The notes under the pieces: generated by a model
What the model saw: only the letters and a program-made list of their open reading frames with translations
What the model was told of the DNA's origin: nothing
Databases searched by the model: none
Made by a program: the position numbers and the translations under genes
Assembly: GCF_036322585.1 (NCBI RefSeq)
Contig: NZ_AP024600.1
Span: forward strand, 1,860,001-1,924,000
DNA length: 64,000 nucleotides
Reading direction: 5' to 3'
From: Luteolibacter sp. LG18
GTDB lineage: Bacteria > Verrucomicrobiota > Verrucomicrobiia > Verrucomicrobiales > Akkermansiaceae
Part shown: positions 17,307 through 24,878 of the stretch, one piece after another
Layout of the letters: the number at the start of each line of letters is the position of its first letter
Position numbering within the stretch: position 1 is the first letter of the stretch

Positions 17307-18194
17307 GTGCTTTTCCACCGCCAGAAAGTCCTGCTCGGCCTTCTTTCCGCCCTCGGCGGAGAGGCGGCAGCGGTCGATTTCCAGAAATTGCTGTTCTTGT
17401 TTTGCCAAGAGGAGGAAGTGCAGCCGAGCTACGAATTTGTGCCGCATCGCTTCGGCTGCTATTCCTTCACTTCCGTTGCCGACCGTCGGAAGCTGGAAGA
17501 AAAGGGCTGGCTGGAGACCTGCGACAAAACGTGGCGGCTGGCAAAAAAGGTAAGCGGCCTACCGCATGACCTAAATATCAGACTTCACAGATTCGTAAAA
17601 CGAACCGCAGGACTGCGCGGGGACGACTTGGTGCGCGACAGCTACACCCGCTATCCACGCACGGCATGGCGCAGCGAGATTCGGGAAAGGCTGCTAGCAG
17701 GACAGCCGGAAGTGCTGAAGCAGATCGAATCCATCCGACCGGTATCACATGGCGCAGGCCTGGCCACGATTGGCTACGAGGGCAAATCCCTTGAAGCTTA
17801 CCTCAATTCCCTCCTTGAAAGCGCCGTAACCATTCTTTGTGATGTTCGTCGGAATCCCCTCAGCCGGAAGTATGGGTTCTCCAAAAATTCGCTGAAGGCC
17901 GCAGTAGAGGCCATTGGAGTCCGCTACGAGCACTTGCCGGAACTCGGAATCGATTCCGAAGAGCGGCAGGAACTCAAGACGCAGGCGGACTACGATGCAC
18001 TCTTCGACCGATACGAAGCGCGTGATCTACCGAAGCAAAGCGATGCCGTCGCGCGGATCGTCGGATGGATTCGGGATGGTGAACGGGTGGCGCTGACCTG
18101 CTACGAGCTGCATCCTCACCAGTGCCATCGGCATTGTGTGGCAGAAGCTGTGGAGCAGAACTTGGGGGCGGCGTTTTCACCGCAGCATCTCTGA
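17307..18194 (+). CDS. DUF488 protein with N-terminal extra domain
   Basis: A 295-residue protein. Residues about 150-285 are a DUF488 domain: LATIGYEGKSLEAYLNSLL, then the conserved ILCDVRRNPLSRKYGFSK, and a C-terminal VALTCYELHPHQCHRHCVAE with the C-x-E-x(2)-P-x(2)-C-H-R pattern. The first 90 residues (HRQKVLLGLLSALGGEAAAV and FQKLLFLFCQEE) resemble the helical SocA/Panacea-like domains of phage-defence and antitoxin proteins; that part is weaker. The start is a GTG at 17307. The biochemical role of DUF488 is not established. It is followed at 93 bp by a conserved partner often found in defence-rich regions. Confidence 0.75.
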   Translation: MLFHRQKVLLGLLSALGGEAAAVDFQKLLFLFCQEEEVQPSYEFVPHRFGCYSFTSVADRRKLEEKGWLETCDKTWRLAKKVSGLPHDLNIRLHRFVKRTAGLRGDDLVRDSYTRYPRTAWRSEIRERLLAGQPEVLKQIESIRPVSHGAGLATIGYEGKSLEAYLNSLLESAVTILCDVRRNPLSRKYGFSKNSLKAAVEAIGVRYEHLPELGIDSEERQELKTQADYDALFDRYEARDLPKQSDAVARIVGWIRDGERVALTCYELHPHQCHRHCVAEAVEQNLGAAFSPQHL

Positions 18195-18287
18195 AGCACT
18201 GGGCCACCGCGTTGTGGATGGATCTGCATTTGAAGCTGGCCGGGGATAAGATAGGAGTTTAGGAAAGGTTGTTCCTGTACTCTGCGG

Positions 18288-19109
18288 ATGCCACGAGAGC
18301 GAATCTTGATCACGGTAAAGACTTATCCCACGCTTTCCAAAAAGTATGGGGAAACGGTATGTACGGCCGGCGTTCGGGAAGACGGATCCTGGGTGAGGAT
18401 TTACCCGGTTCCATTCCGCCGTTTAGAAGACGAAGAGCAGTACCGGAAATATGATTGGATCGAATGTGATCTGATCCCAAGCCGCAAGGATGTGAGGCCG
18501 GAGACGCATCATCCAGCGGACGTCAAATCGATGCTTCCAGCTGGGCGCATGGACACACGTGACCAGTGGCGGGAGCGGCGCGCGTTGCTTCTGGGCAAAT
18601 GCCGGGTTTTTCGCAATCTTGCTGAGGTAATAAGTGGGGCGAAGGCAAATAAAATGTCCCTGTCCGTTTTCAAGCCTTCAAAGGTGGTGGATTTCGTATG
18701 GGAACAGGAGGATCAAGATTGGGATCCGGCCAAGGTCGAGGAAATGCGGCAGCTCGCTGCTCAAGGAGAGCTGTTTGAGGAGGAGCAGTGGCGGAGGAAC
18801 TTCAAGGTCATTCCGAAGCTTCCTTTCAGCTTCAGCTATCGTTTTGAGGACGACACCGGTAAGTCCAGCGAACTTCAAGTGCTGGATTGGGAGGTTGGAG
18901 CCCTGTTTTGGAACTGCCTACGGAGCTGTAACGGAGATCACGCCGCGGCATTAGCGAAGGTGAGACAGAAGTATTTCGATGAATTCGCAGCTACCGATCT
19001 CCATTTCTACCTAGGCACAACCCAACAGTGGCACTCGGTGGGAGTAAATCCATGGGTGATTATTGGGGTGCTGCCGATTCCTCACGAGACCCAGCGACAG
19101 CTATTCTGA
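18288..19109 (+). CDS. conserved partner of DUF488 protein, unknown function
   Basis: A 273-residue protein beginning MPRERILITVKTYPTLSKKY, with a strongly patterned N-terminal domain (TVCTAGVREDGSWVRIYPVP followed by FRRL) and a C-terminal FHFYLGTTQQ-like block (actual residues DLHFYLGTTQQWHSVGVNP). I recognise the general family as one found next to DUF488 genes in bacterial genomes, but no activity is known to me. The W-V-R-I-Y-P and Y-D-W-I-E motifs suggest a small beta-barrel-like nucleic-acid or nucleotide-binding fold; that is inference. It is the last intact gene before the IS66 debris. Confidence 0.6.
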   Translation: MPRERILITVKTYPTLSKKYGETVCTAGVREDGSWVRIYPVPFRRLEDEEQYRKYDWIECDLIPSRKDVRPETHHPADVKSMLPAGRMDTRDQWRERRALLLGKCRVFRNLAEVISGAKANKMSLSVFKPSKVVDFVWEQEDQDWDPAKVEEMRQLAAQGELFEEEQWRRNFKVIPKLPFSFSYRFEDDTGKSSELQVLDWEVGALFWNCLRSCNGDHAAALAKVRQKYFDEFAATDLHFYLGTTQQWHSVGVNPWVIIGVLPIPHETQRQLF

Positions 19110-19156
19110 GGTTGCAGGGGGACTTATTCTAAGACAGCGATTTCACCGTGCTTTTT

Positions 19157-19230
19157 GTAAGCACTCCGCTGCCTCATAGACTGCCCGTAAGCACTCCACC
19201 GTAAGCGCTCCATGCGACACCCGTAGCTTA
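19157..19230. repeat. IS66-type terminal repeats
   Basis: GTAAGCACTCC at 19157-19167 and 19187-19197 and GTAAGCGCTCC at 19201-19211 are direct repeats; GCTTAC at 19225-19230 is the inverse of GTAAGC. IS66-family elements begin with GTAAGC-like ends, so this is probably the left end of the IS remnant, possibly after repeated insertion. Confidence 0.5.
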
Positions 19231-19261
19231 CAGGCTGGTAGAGGTCGTAGATTGCCCGTCT

Positions 19262-19615
19262 ATGACCTTTGCCAATTTTGAGGAGACCTCCGCCGGAGTC
19301 ATCCGGGCGGATCGACGGGGCCGCCTGTTGATTCGGGCCGAACAACGCGCCGCCATTCTCAAGGCCTTTGACGACAGCTCGCTTTCGGCGATGGCCTTCT
19401 GCCGCCAGCATGGTCTGGCTTACTCCACTTTTGCCACTTGGATCCAGAAGTGTTGGAGATTGACAGGAACCGGAATCGATCAGTGCTCCTTTGCCGAAGT
19501 CGTGGTGGACGCTTCCATGGATTCTTCGGTCCAGGCACCCGCCGCCGAGTCCCCGCGCGTCAATTTTGCCGATGGAACCCGCATCGAGGTAGCCAGCCGC
19601 AGGCACCTCATCTAG
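19262..19615 (+). pseudogene. IS66-family TnpA remnant
   Basis: A 117-codon frame with the helix-turn-helix of IS66 accessory protein TnpA (RAEQRAAILKAFDDSSLSAM and FCRQHGLAYSTFATWIQK), ending FADGTRIEVASRRHLI. The same frame continues after the TAG as AAEPLRHL, the sequence expected to complete TnpA, so the stop looks like a nonsense mutation. No TnpB or TnpC transposase follows: the element is truncated and cannot move on its own. Confidence 0.7.
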
Positions 19616-20012
19616 GCGGCGGAGCCGCTCCGCCATCTTGCCTCCACTGCCTCTTTCCGGCAACTTCCACGCCCTCGTCGCCGGCCAGCTCGGCGATCCG
19701 CATGCCCACCTGCGAGATGTTCTCGAACGCCGGTCAGGAATGAAGGTCTCGGAAACCGATGTCTTATTCCGCAGAAACTGGCAACCCGGTCACTTTTAGC
19801 TTCTTGGAAGCGATAAGCAGTTCTCCCGCAATCACAAACCTCGTAATGGAGTCTTCGTGATCGGATTTATTAGTATTTTGCGTGTATCGATGATGCGAAA
19901 TTTCATCCCTCAGAATGCTATATAATCATGAGGAATCATTGGCTTCTTCCCAGATCCGGCTATCCTGGTGATGGTCGGGTTTTCTTTGTTCCATCCACAA
20001 CCGTTTGACCCC
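19616..20012. other. IS debris and low-information spacer
   Basis: The first 180 bp include a short readable stretch (LPLSGNFHALVAGQLGDPHA) that has lost its start and is not assigned. The rest (19800-20012) is AT-richer, with TATAAT at 19921-19926 but no good -35 box at the right distance. No gene is called here. Confidence 0.4.
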
Positions 20013-20537
20013 ATGGCCATCAAAATCATAGCTAACTACAGCAAGCGACTTGGTTTGCCCGGCTTCTCCTCCCATCAGTTCAGCGTTTCCGTCGAAACTG
20101 AATTGGTCACCACCGACGACCTCGAAGGCGAATCCCAACGGCTCTACCAGCGGCTTCAGGCAGCCGTGGACGAGCAGATCCAAACCACCGGCTTCGTGCC
20201 TCCGCCTGATTACGGCATGGCCGACGCCCCCGCTGCCAGCAGCAGCGACCGGCGGTCTCCTCCTCGCAATGGCAGCCCTCGAAGGGCGTCGCCTGCGTGG
20301 AGGTGTTCCGACAAGCAACGCGAACTCATTACTTCGTTCGTGGACGAGCATCAGCTCGACCGCAACGAGGTGGAGCGGCTCGCCACCGAGCGCTTCGGGA
20401 AGGGCGTGCGCCAGCTCACCAAGCTGGAGGCGTCCGGTCTCATCGACGAACTCCTCGAAACCTACGGTGGCAGACAAGGCGGATTACCTCCCAATAGCGG
20501 GCGATCCGCTTATACCGGAAGAGGAGGCCGACGGTGA
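20013..20537 (+). CDS. hypothetical partner of PD-(D/E)XK nuclease
   Basis: A 174-residue protein. The first 70 residues form a beta domain (MAIKIIANYSKRLGLPGFSS, then HQFSVSVETEL). A Ser/Pro/Arg-rich linker follows, then a C-terminal helical motif (SFVDEHQLDRNEVERLATER and KGVRQLTKLEASGLIDELLE) of the type that ends many phage single-strand annealing or DNA-processing proteins. ATG 20013 is preferred to a longer frame at 19968. Its stop overlaps the nuclease start by 4 bp (GTGA), so translation is coupled and the two products probably act together. Confidence 0.65.
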   Translation: MAIKIIANYSKRLGLPGFSSHQFSVSVETELVTTDDLEGESQRLYQRLQAAVDEQIQTTGFVPPPDYGMADAPAASSSDRRSPPRNGSPRRASPAWRCSDKQRELITSFVDEHQLDRNEVERLATERFGKGVRQLTKLEASGLIDELLETYGGRQGGLPPNSGRSAYTGRGGRR

Positions 20538-21361
20538 TCCAGATCGCACGCCCGGTGGCACCCGTGGCTCCGATGGTGACCAACTGCTACCCGGCCCACA
20601 TCAGCCCAACCTCCGCGAAGAACTACCTTGGGTGCTCCCTGAGGTTCTACTTCGAGAAGGTGGCCGGCATTCGCAAACCGACCTCTCCAGCGCTGCACAA
20701 TGGCAAAGCCATCCATGCAGCCTTGCAGGCGTTCCACCTCGCGCGCTGGAGGGGAGGGGACGACAGCCCGGATGCCATCGCCCAAGCGTTCGAGGATGCC
20801 TACAGCAGGCTCGAACGCGAGGAAGGCCCGGTGAGCTACCCCGATGCCAACAGGCGCGAGGTGGAACGCCTGGCTGGCCTCCGTGTGGTCGCCGCCTATC
20901 TGGACTCTCCAGAAGCTCTCAACGACCGCCCCAAGGGCGTCGAGGTGAAGCTGACGGAGACACTGCCGGGCCTGTCGTGTCCGCTCACGGGCGCGATGGA
21001 CCTGGTTCGGGGCAACCTGGTGCCGGTGGACTTCAAATCCGCTTCCACCAAGCCTGATCCCGGCCACGCCGCCTTCGATCACGAGCTACAGCTCGTCAGC
21101 TATCAGCTTCTGATCGAAGCAGCGACGGGCGAATCCCCACCTTCGCTGGAACTCGTGTTCCTGGTGAAGACGAAGATGCCGCAGGTGATCCGGGTGTCGT
21201 CTCTGAAAGCCAGCCGCACGCGCAAGGCACGGGTCGTCTCCATGCTGGAGACCGCCGTGCAGGGCATCGCGGAAGGTCGCTTCCATCCCCAGCCCGGGAT
21301 GCATTGTTCGTGGTGCCAATACCGCCGTGAATGTCTGCGTTGGCAGGGAGGCTCCCGGTGA
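20534..21361 (+). CDS. PD-(D/E)XK nuclease with four-Cys Fe-S cluster
   Basis: A 275-residue exonuclease-like protein of the Cas4/AddB (PDDEXK_1) type. The active-site strands are GAMDLVRG (about 151-158) and VPVDFKSAS (D-x-K near 165-167), followed by a conserved QLVSYQLL helix. One Cys near the N-terminus (C34) and three at the C-terminus (C258, C261, C267) match the split iron-sulfur cluster of these nucleases. The GTG start overlaps the previous stop, and the next micro-gene also starts by GTGA overlap. No cas genes are present, so a role in end-processing or recombination of the mobile element is more likely than CRISPR adaptation. Confidence 0.85.
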   Translation: MIQIARPVAPVAPMVTNCYPAHISPTSAKNYLGCSLRFYFEKVAGIRKPTSPALHNGKAIHAALQAFHLARWRGGDDSPDAIAQAFEDAYSRLEREEGPVSYPDANRREVERLAGLRVVAAYLDSPEALNDRPKGVEVKLTETLPGLSCPLTGAMDLVRGNLVPVDFKSASTKPDPGHAAFDHELQLVSYQLLIEAATGESPPSLELVFLVKTKMPQVIRVSSLKASRTRKARVVSMLETAVQGIAEGRFHPQPGMHCSWCQYRRECLRWQGGSR

Positions 21362-21492
21362 ACCGCGTTGCCATCCTTGCCGGGCTTATACTCGGTTTGT
21401 GGTGCCTCGCTCCGCTGCTGCCGTCCCTGCTGGAACTCGTGGCATCCGTTGTCTTCATCGGCCTCTTCGCCCATGTGGTCCTTCCTGACTGA
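21358..21492 (+). CDS. 44-residue membrane microprotein
   Basis: A short frame that starts with a GTG overlapping the nuclease stop (GTGA). The product is almost entirely one or two hydrophobic helices (VAILAGLILGLWCLAPLLPS and LLELVASVVFIGLFAHVVLP). The coupled start argues that it is real. It is followed directly by the first of four spacer hairpins. No function is known. Confidence 0.6.
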   Translation: MNRVAILAGLILGLWCLAPLLPSLLELVASVVFIGLFAHVVLPD

Positions 21493-21513
21493 ACCCAAAC
21501 CCAACCCGTAGCA

Positions 21514-21550
21514 AACGCCCGCCCGGTTCCTGGTGAACCCCGCGGGCGTT
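21514..21550 (+). terminator. spacer hairpin 1
   Basis: AACGCCCGC (21514-21522) pairs with GCGGGCGTT (21542-21550). An inner GGTTC/GAACC stem forms at 21525-21539, and the T-rich tail GTTGTTTTC follows. It has terminator form but stands inside a co-oriented gene series. Confidence 0.6.
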
Positions 21551-21574
21551 GTTGTTTTCACATCATGCACCCCT

Positions 21575-21721
21575 ATGAACCCCTATGACGTCATCTGGTC
21601 GGTCGGCATCGCACTGGTCGGTCTGCTGGTCGCATATCTGATTTTGGGCCCATTTTTATTTGGGCTGATTCTCATCATTATCGTCGCCGTGGCGGCGGCC
21701 AATCTGGTCACGCCACGTTAG
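21575..21721 (+). CDS. 48-residue membrane microprotein
   Basis: ATG 21575 opens a frame encoding MNPYDVIWSVGIALVGLL followed by a very hydrophobic stretch (FLFGLILIIIVAVAAANLV) and a TPR end. It is predicted to be one or two membrane helices. Hairpins stand on both sides, so it occupies its own cassette. Nothing in the sequence indicates its role. Confidence 0.55.
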   Translation: MNPYDVIWSVGIALVGLLVAYLILGPFLFGLILIIIVAVAAANLVTPR

Positions 21722-21748
21722 TGCGACATCCATCGCTGTCCCCTCGAT

Positions 21749-21786
21749 CCGCGCCCGCCCGGTCCCCTGCGACCCGGCGGGCGCGG
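21749..21786 (+). terminator. spacer hairpin 2
   Basis: CCGCGCCCGCC (21749-21759) pairs perfectly with GGCGGGCGCGG (21776-21786). An inner GGT/ACC matches the arrangement of hairpin 1. The tail is TCGTTTCC, then a pyrimidine-rich leader (CCACCCCCAACCTCCC) up to the next ATG. Confidence 0.6.
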
Positions 21787-21837
21787 TCGTTTCCACCCCC
21801 AACCTCCCAACCCACCTGAACTCCAACCCATCCATCC

Positions 21838-22617
21838 ATGAACCTGATCCTTCCCCGCGAAAACCCCGTCCCGGCCCCCACGGTCCCGGGCATGCTGCTT
21901 CACACCGGCGCCTCCACCGCCACCCGCGAACAAGTCTTCGCCGTGCGGACCCCGCCCGGCACGGACACCTGGTATCCCCTCAGCCACCGCTCGCTGGTCC
22001 ATGAGGTCCAGTCCGAGCTGAAGGCCTGCGGCTTCCACCTTGATGGCGAACGCCACGCATTGTCCCACGAGGGAGCACGCTACTTCGGCGTGTTCTCCAT
22101 CAGCCTGCCGGAACGCACCCAGCGTGATGTCGGCTGGGTGGTCGGCCTGCGCAACTCGCACGACAAGACCTACCCCGCCGGCCTCGTCGCCGGCACCCGG
22201 GTCTTCGTCTGCGACAACCTCGCCTTCTCGGGCGAGGTCCGGTTGTCGCGCAAGCACACCCGCCACGCCTTCCGCGATTTGCGTCAGCTCATGGCGCGAG
22301 CCGTCGGCCAGCTCGGCGAGAAGTTCCGCAAGCTCGACGAGCGGGTGCTCGCCTACCAGGGGCGGCCGTTCGCCGACATGGAGGCCCACGACTTCGTGGT
22401 GCGCTCCATCGACAGCCGGGTGATCACGCCCACCCAGGTACCGGACGTGTTGCGGGAATGGCGCGAGCCGTCCCACGATGCGTTCCAGCCGCGCACCCTG
22501 TGGTCGCTCTTCAACGCCTACACCGAGGTGTTCAAGGGCGGGAACCCGCACACCGCCGTCCAGCGCGGGCAGGCCCTCCACGGGCTCTGCGACGCGCTGG
22601 TCGGCCTCGCGTCATGA
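21838..22617 (+). CDS. DUF932 (phage/plasmid-like) protein
   Basis: A 259-residue DUF932 protein of the type found on plasmids and phages. Signature stretches include YFGVFSISLPERTQRDVGWV and VGLRNSHDKTYPAGLVAGTR, followed by VFVCDNLAFSGEV and a helical C-terminus (TLWSLFNAYTEVFKG). The ATG follows a C-rich leader without a Shine-Dalgarno sequence, and the stop overlaps the RadC-like gene (ATGA). The molecular role of DUF932 is not established; plasmid copies are commonly near RadC and single-strand DNA functions, as here. Confidence 0.85.
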   Translation: MNLILPRENPVPAPTVPGMLLHTGASTATREQVFAVRTPPGTDTWYPLSHRSLVHEVQSELKACGFHLDGERHALSHEGARYFGVFSISLPERTQRDVGWVVGLRNSHDKTYPAGLVAGTRVFVCDNLAFSGEVRLSRKHTRHAFRDLRQLMARAVGQLGEKFRKLDERVLAYQGRPFADMEAHDFVVRSIDSRVITPTQVPDVLREWREPSHDAFQPRTLWSLFNAYTEVFKGGNPHTAVQRGQALHGLCDALVGLAS

Positions 22618-23072
22618 GGCCCGGCGGCACCCTCGGCCAGTTCCGGGTCGCCCGGGTGAGGGAGGAAGCTCCCTTGCCCGGACGGCTGCTGGATGGCCCG
22701 GAAGCCGTCCGGCAGTGCTGGCAGGAGGAAGTGGCGACGTGCCCTTGGTTCGACCCGGCCAAGGAACACATCGTCGTCTTCGTCCTCGACACCCGCATGC
22801 GCCTAATCGGCTGGAATCTGGTGACCATCGGATTACTCAATGAGTCATTGTTCCACCCGCGCGAGGTACTGCGCCCGGTGATCGTGGCGGCGGGCCATGG
22901 CTTCATTCTGGCCCACAACCACCCGTCGGGCGACCCGACACCGAGCCGGGCGGACCTGGATGCCACCTGGCGCATGCGGGAAGCAGCGGAGCTGCTCGGA
23001 CTCCGCTTCCACGACCACGTCATCCTCGGACGGAACTGTCACCACTCGTTCCGTGAAGCGGGCGAGCTGTGA
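22614..23072 (+). CDS. RadC-family JAB-domain protein
   Basis: A 152-residue JAB/MPN metalloprotease-like domain. The zinc motif HNHPSGDPTPSRAD (about residues 100-113) carries the H-x-H and S-x-x-D ligands of the family. Strands IVVFVLDTRMRLIGWNLVTI precede it. It is shorter than chromosomal RadC (about 220 residues) and lacks the N-terminal helix-hairpin-helix, as usual for mobile-element copies. ATG 22614 overlaps the DUF932 stop by 4 bp. RadC function is unsettled; DNA repair has been questioned. Confidence 0.85.
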   Translation: MRPGGTLGQFRVARVREEAPLPGRLLDGPEAVRQCWQEEVATCPWFDPAKEHIVVFVLDTRMRLIGWNLVTIGLLNESLFHPREVLRPVIVAAGHGFILAHNHPSGDPTPSRADLDATWRMREAAELLGLRFHDHVILGRNCHHSFREAGEL

Positions 23073-23111
23073 CCGGCTCCCTCCGAATCCCTCATCCCAA
23101 CCTCCCCACAG

Positions 23112-23139
23112 GGCCGTCCGGCAATCCCGCCGGGCGGCC
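23112..23139 (+). terminator. spacer hairpin 3
   Basis: GGCCGTCCGGC (23112-23122) pairs with GCCGGGCGGCC (23129-23139) around AATCCC, with one G-T pair. The tail TGTTTCATTCC leads into the next cassette. Stem sequence is shared with hairpin 4. Confidence 0.6.
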
Positions 23140-23164
23140 TGTTTCATTCCAACCCATCCACTCC

Positions 23165-23593
23165 ATGTCCAACTACTACGCCACAGCGCGGAGCAACTAC
23201 TTCGCCGTGACAGACGAGACGGCTTTCCGCCAGTGGGCGGAGGCCGCCGGTTTGAAAGTCCTCACGCCTACGGCCATCGCCAAGGTCTCCCAGGACATCC
23301 CTCGTTTCGGCATCACCCCCGACGAGGATTCGGACTGGGGTGGCTGGCCGACCACCTTCCTCAATCCCGACACCGGGAACGAGGAGGACATTGATGTCCA
23401 CCAGCAACTCGCGGCCCATCTGGCCGAGGGCGAGGTGGCGGTGCTGATGGAGATCGGCAGCGAGAAGCTCCGCTACCTCACGGGCACCGCCATCGCCATC
23501 AACCACCAAGGCGAAACCGTCAACGTGGATCTCGAATCGATCTACGCGGCGGCCGCGCATCTCGGCTGGACCGTCACCCCGGCCGAGTTCTGA
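23165..23593 (+). CDS. hypothetical acidic protein in DNA-processing module
   Basis: A 142-residue acidic protein beginning MSNYYATARSNYFAVTDETA. It looks like a compact alpha/beta domain with an acidic surface (PDEDSDWGGW and NEEDIDVHQQLAAHL). I do not recognise the family. Small acidic plasmid proteins of this kind include antirestriction DNA mimics, but nothing specific supports that. ATG 23165 is preferred because the longer frame (23069) would read through spacer hairpin 3. Confidence 0.55.
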   Translation: MSNYYATARSNYFAVTDETAFRQWAEAAGLKVLTPTAIAKVSQDIPRFGITPDEDSDWGGWPTTFLNPDTGNEEDIDVHQQLAAHLAEGEVAVLMEIGSEKLRYLTGTAIAINHQGETVNVDLESIYAAAAHLGWTVTPAEF

Positions 23594-23619
23594 CCATCCC
23601 CCCAACCACCCCCACCCAG

Positions 23620-23652
23620 CAAGGCCGTCCGGATCCGTTCCGGGCGGCCTTG
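23620..23652 (+). terminator. spacer hairpin 4
   Basis: CAAGGCCGTCCGG (23620-23632) pairs with CCGGGCGGCCTTG (23640-23652). The tail TTGCGTTTCC and a C-rich leader follow, then the ligase ATG at 23685. Confidence 0.6.
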
Positions 23653-23684
23653 TTGCGTTTCCACCCCCACCCACAGAAATCCCC

Positions 23685-24770
23685 ATGAATTCGATTGAAT
23701 CCATTTCCCTCGCTTTCCGCGAAGGCAGCTCCGACAAAGTTTATCAGGCAGCCATCGAAGAACGCGACGACGCCTACGTCGTCACCTTCGCCTATGGTCG
23801 GCGTGGCACCACCCTCCAGAACGGGCGGAAGACCGTCCACCCGGTTGGCTACGAGGAAGCAAAGTCGATCTTTGACAAGCTGGTGAAAGAAAAGAAGGCC
23901 AAGGGTTACCATTCCGAGAGTGCCCTCCCTTCCTATACCGCGGCTATCGAAGCCAACGACGACACGGGCATCCGTCCCCAGCTCCTCAACCCGGTCGATG
24001 AGACTGGAGCCGGGGAACTGGTCCGGCACTCCGGCTGGTGCGCCCAGGAGAAGTTCGATGGTCGGCGCATGATGTTGCTTCGCGACGGCAACGTGGTCAA
24101 AGCGATCAACCGGAAGGGACTGCGCGTCGGTGCTCCATCCGCGCTGATCCTGGCAGCTCTCGCGATCCAGGCGGAGTTCCTGCTGGACGGCGAGGCGGTC
24201 GGCGAGACCTTCCACGCCTTCGACCTGCTCGAACTCGACGGCATGGACCTGCGTTTGCTGCCGTTGCGCGAGCGGCTGAATACGCTGGTGCAACTGCTGC
24301 ACGGGCGCGACCGCTGGGCGATCAAGCTCGTTCCCACCGCCCGGTTGCGCTGGGAAAAGGAGACGATGCTCGAAACCCTGCGCGGTGAGCGCCGTGAAGG
24401 CATCGTGTTCAAGCACCTCGGCGAACCTTACATTCCCGGCCGTCCCGCCTCCGGTGGCAGCCAGCGGAAGTTCAAGTTCGTGGAAACGGCATCCTGCATC
24501 GTCGCCGCCCACAACGACAGACGCTCGGTGTCACTGTCGCTGCTGAACGAGGAAGGCCGCCGCGTCCCGGCGGGCAATGTCACCATTCCGCAGCAGCACT
24601 CCGTGCCGCCATGCGGGTCGGTGGTGGAGGTTCGCTACCTGTATGCCTACCGGGAAAGCGGCTGCCTCTACCAGCCGGTCTACCTCGGCCACCGGGACGA
24701 CATCGACCCGGCGGAATGCGTGACGTCACAGCTCAAATACAAGGCGGCGCCAATTGGCACCGCCGCCTGA
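23685..24770 (+). CDS. WGR-domain ATP-dependent DNA ligase
   Basis: A 361-residue fusion. Residues 1-80 are a WGR domain (VVTFAYGRRGTTLQNGRK), a DNA-end-binding module. Residues about 95-360 are a minimal ATP-dependent DNA ligase: motif I AQEKFDGRRM with the adenylated Lys near residue 123, motif III FHAFDLLEL, motif IV EGIVFKHL, motif V QRKFKF, then an OB-fold (VVEVRYLYAYRESGCLYQP). The ATG follows spacer hairpin 4. Bacterial replication uses NAD-dependent LigA, so this is probably an element-borne repair or circularisation ligase; the WGR fusion suggests recruitment to breaks. Confidence 0.88.
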   Translation: MNSIESISLAFREGSSDKVYQAAIEERDDAYVVTFAYGRRGTTLQNGRKTVHPVGYEEAKSIFDKLVKEKKAKGYHSESALPSYTAAIEANDDTGIRPQLLNPVDETGAGELVRHSGWCAQEKFDGRRMMLLRDGNVVKAINRKGLRVGAPSALILAALAIQAEFLLDGEAVGETFHAFDLLELDGMDLRLLPLRERLNTLVQLLHGRDRWAIKLVPTARLRWEKETMLETLRGERREGIVFKHLGEPYIPGRPASGGSQRKFKFVETASCIVAAHNDRRSVSLSLLNEEGRRVPAGNVTIPQQHSVPPCGSVVEVRYLYAYRESGCLYQPVYLGHRDDIDPAECVTSQLKYKAAPIGTAA

Positions 24771-24878
24771 TCCATTTGATCCGGCAATGACCAGGAAAGC
24801 CCGGCACGGACGCGTGGCGGGGAAACAAGGCCGGTCTGTTCATGTCCCCGGATGGATCGGCCTACTCTCTTAAAAATC

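Noticed and set aside
20534..23072. Cas4-like nuclease as part of a CRISPR locus
   Set aside because: No repeat-spacer array and no other cas genes are visible in the window.
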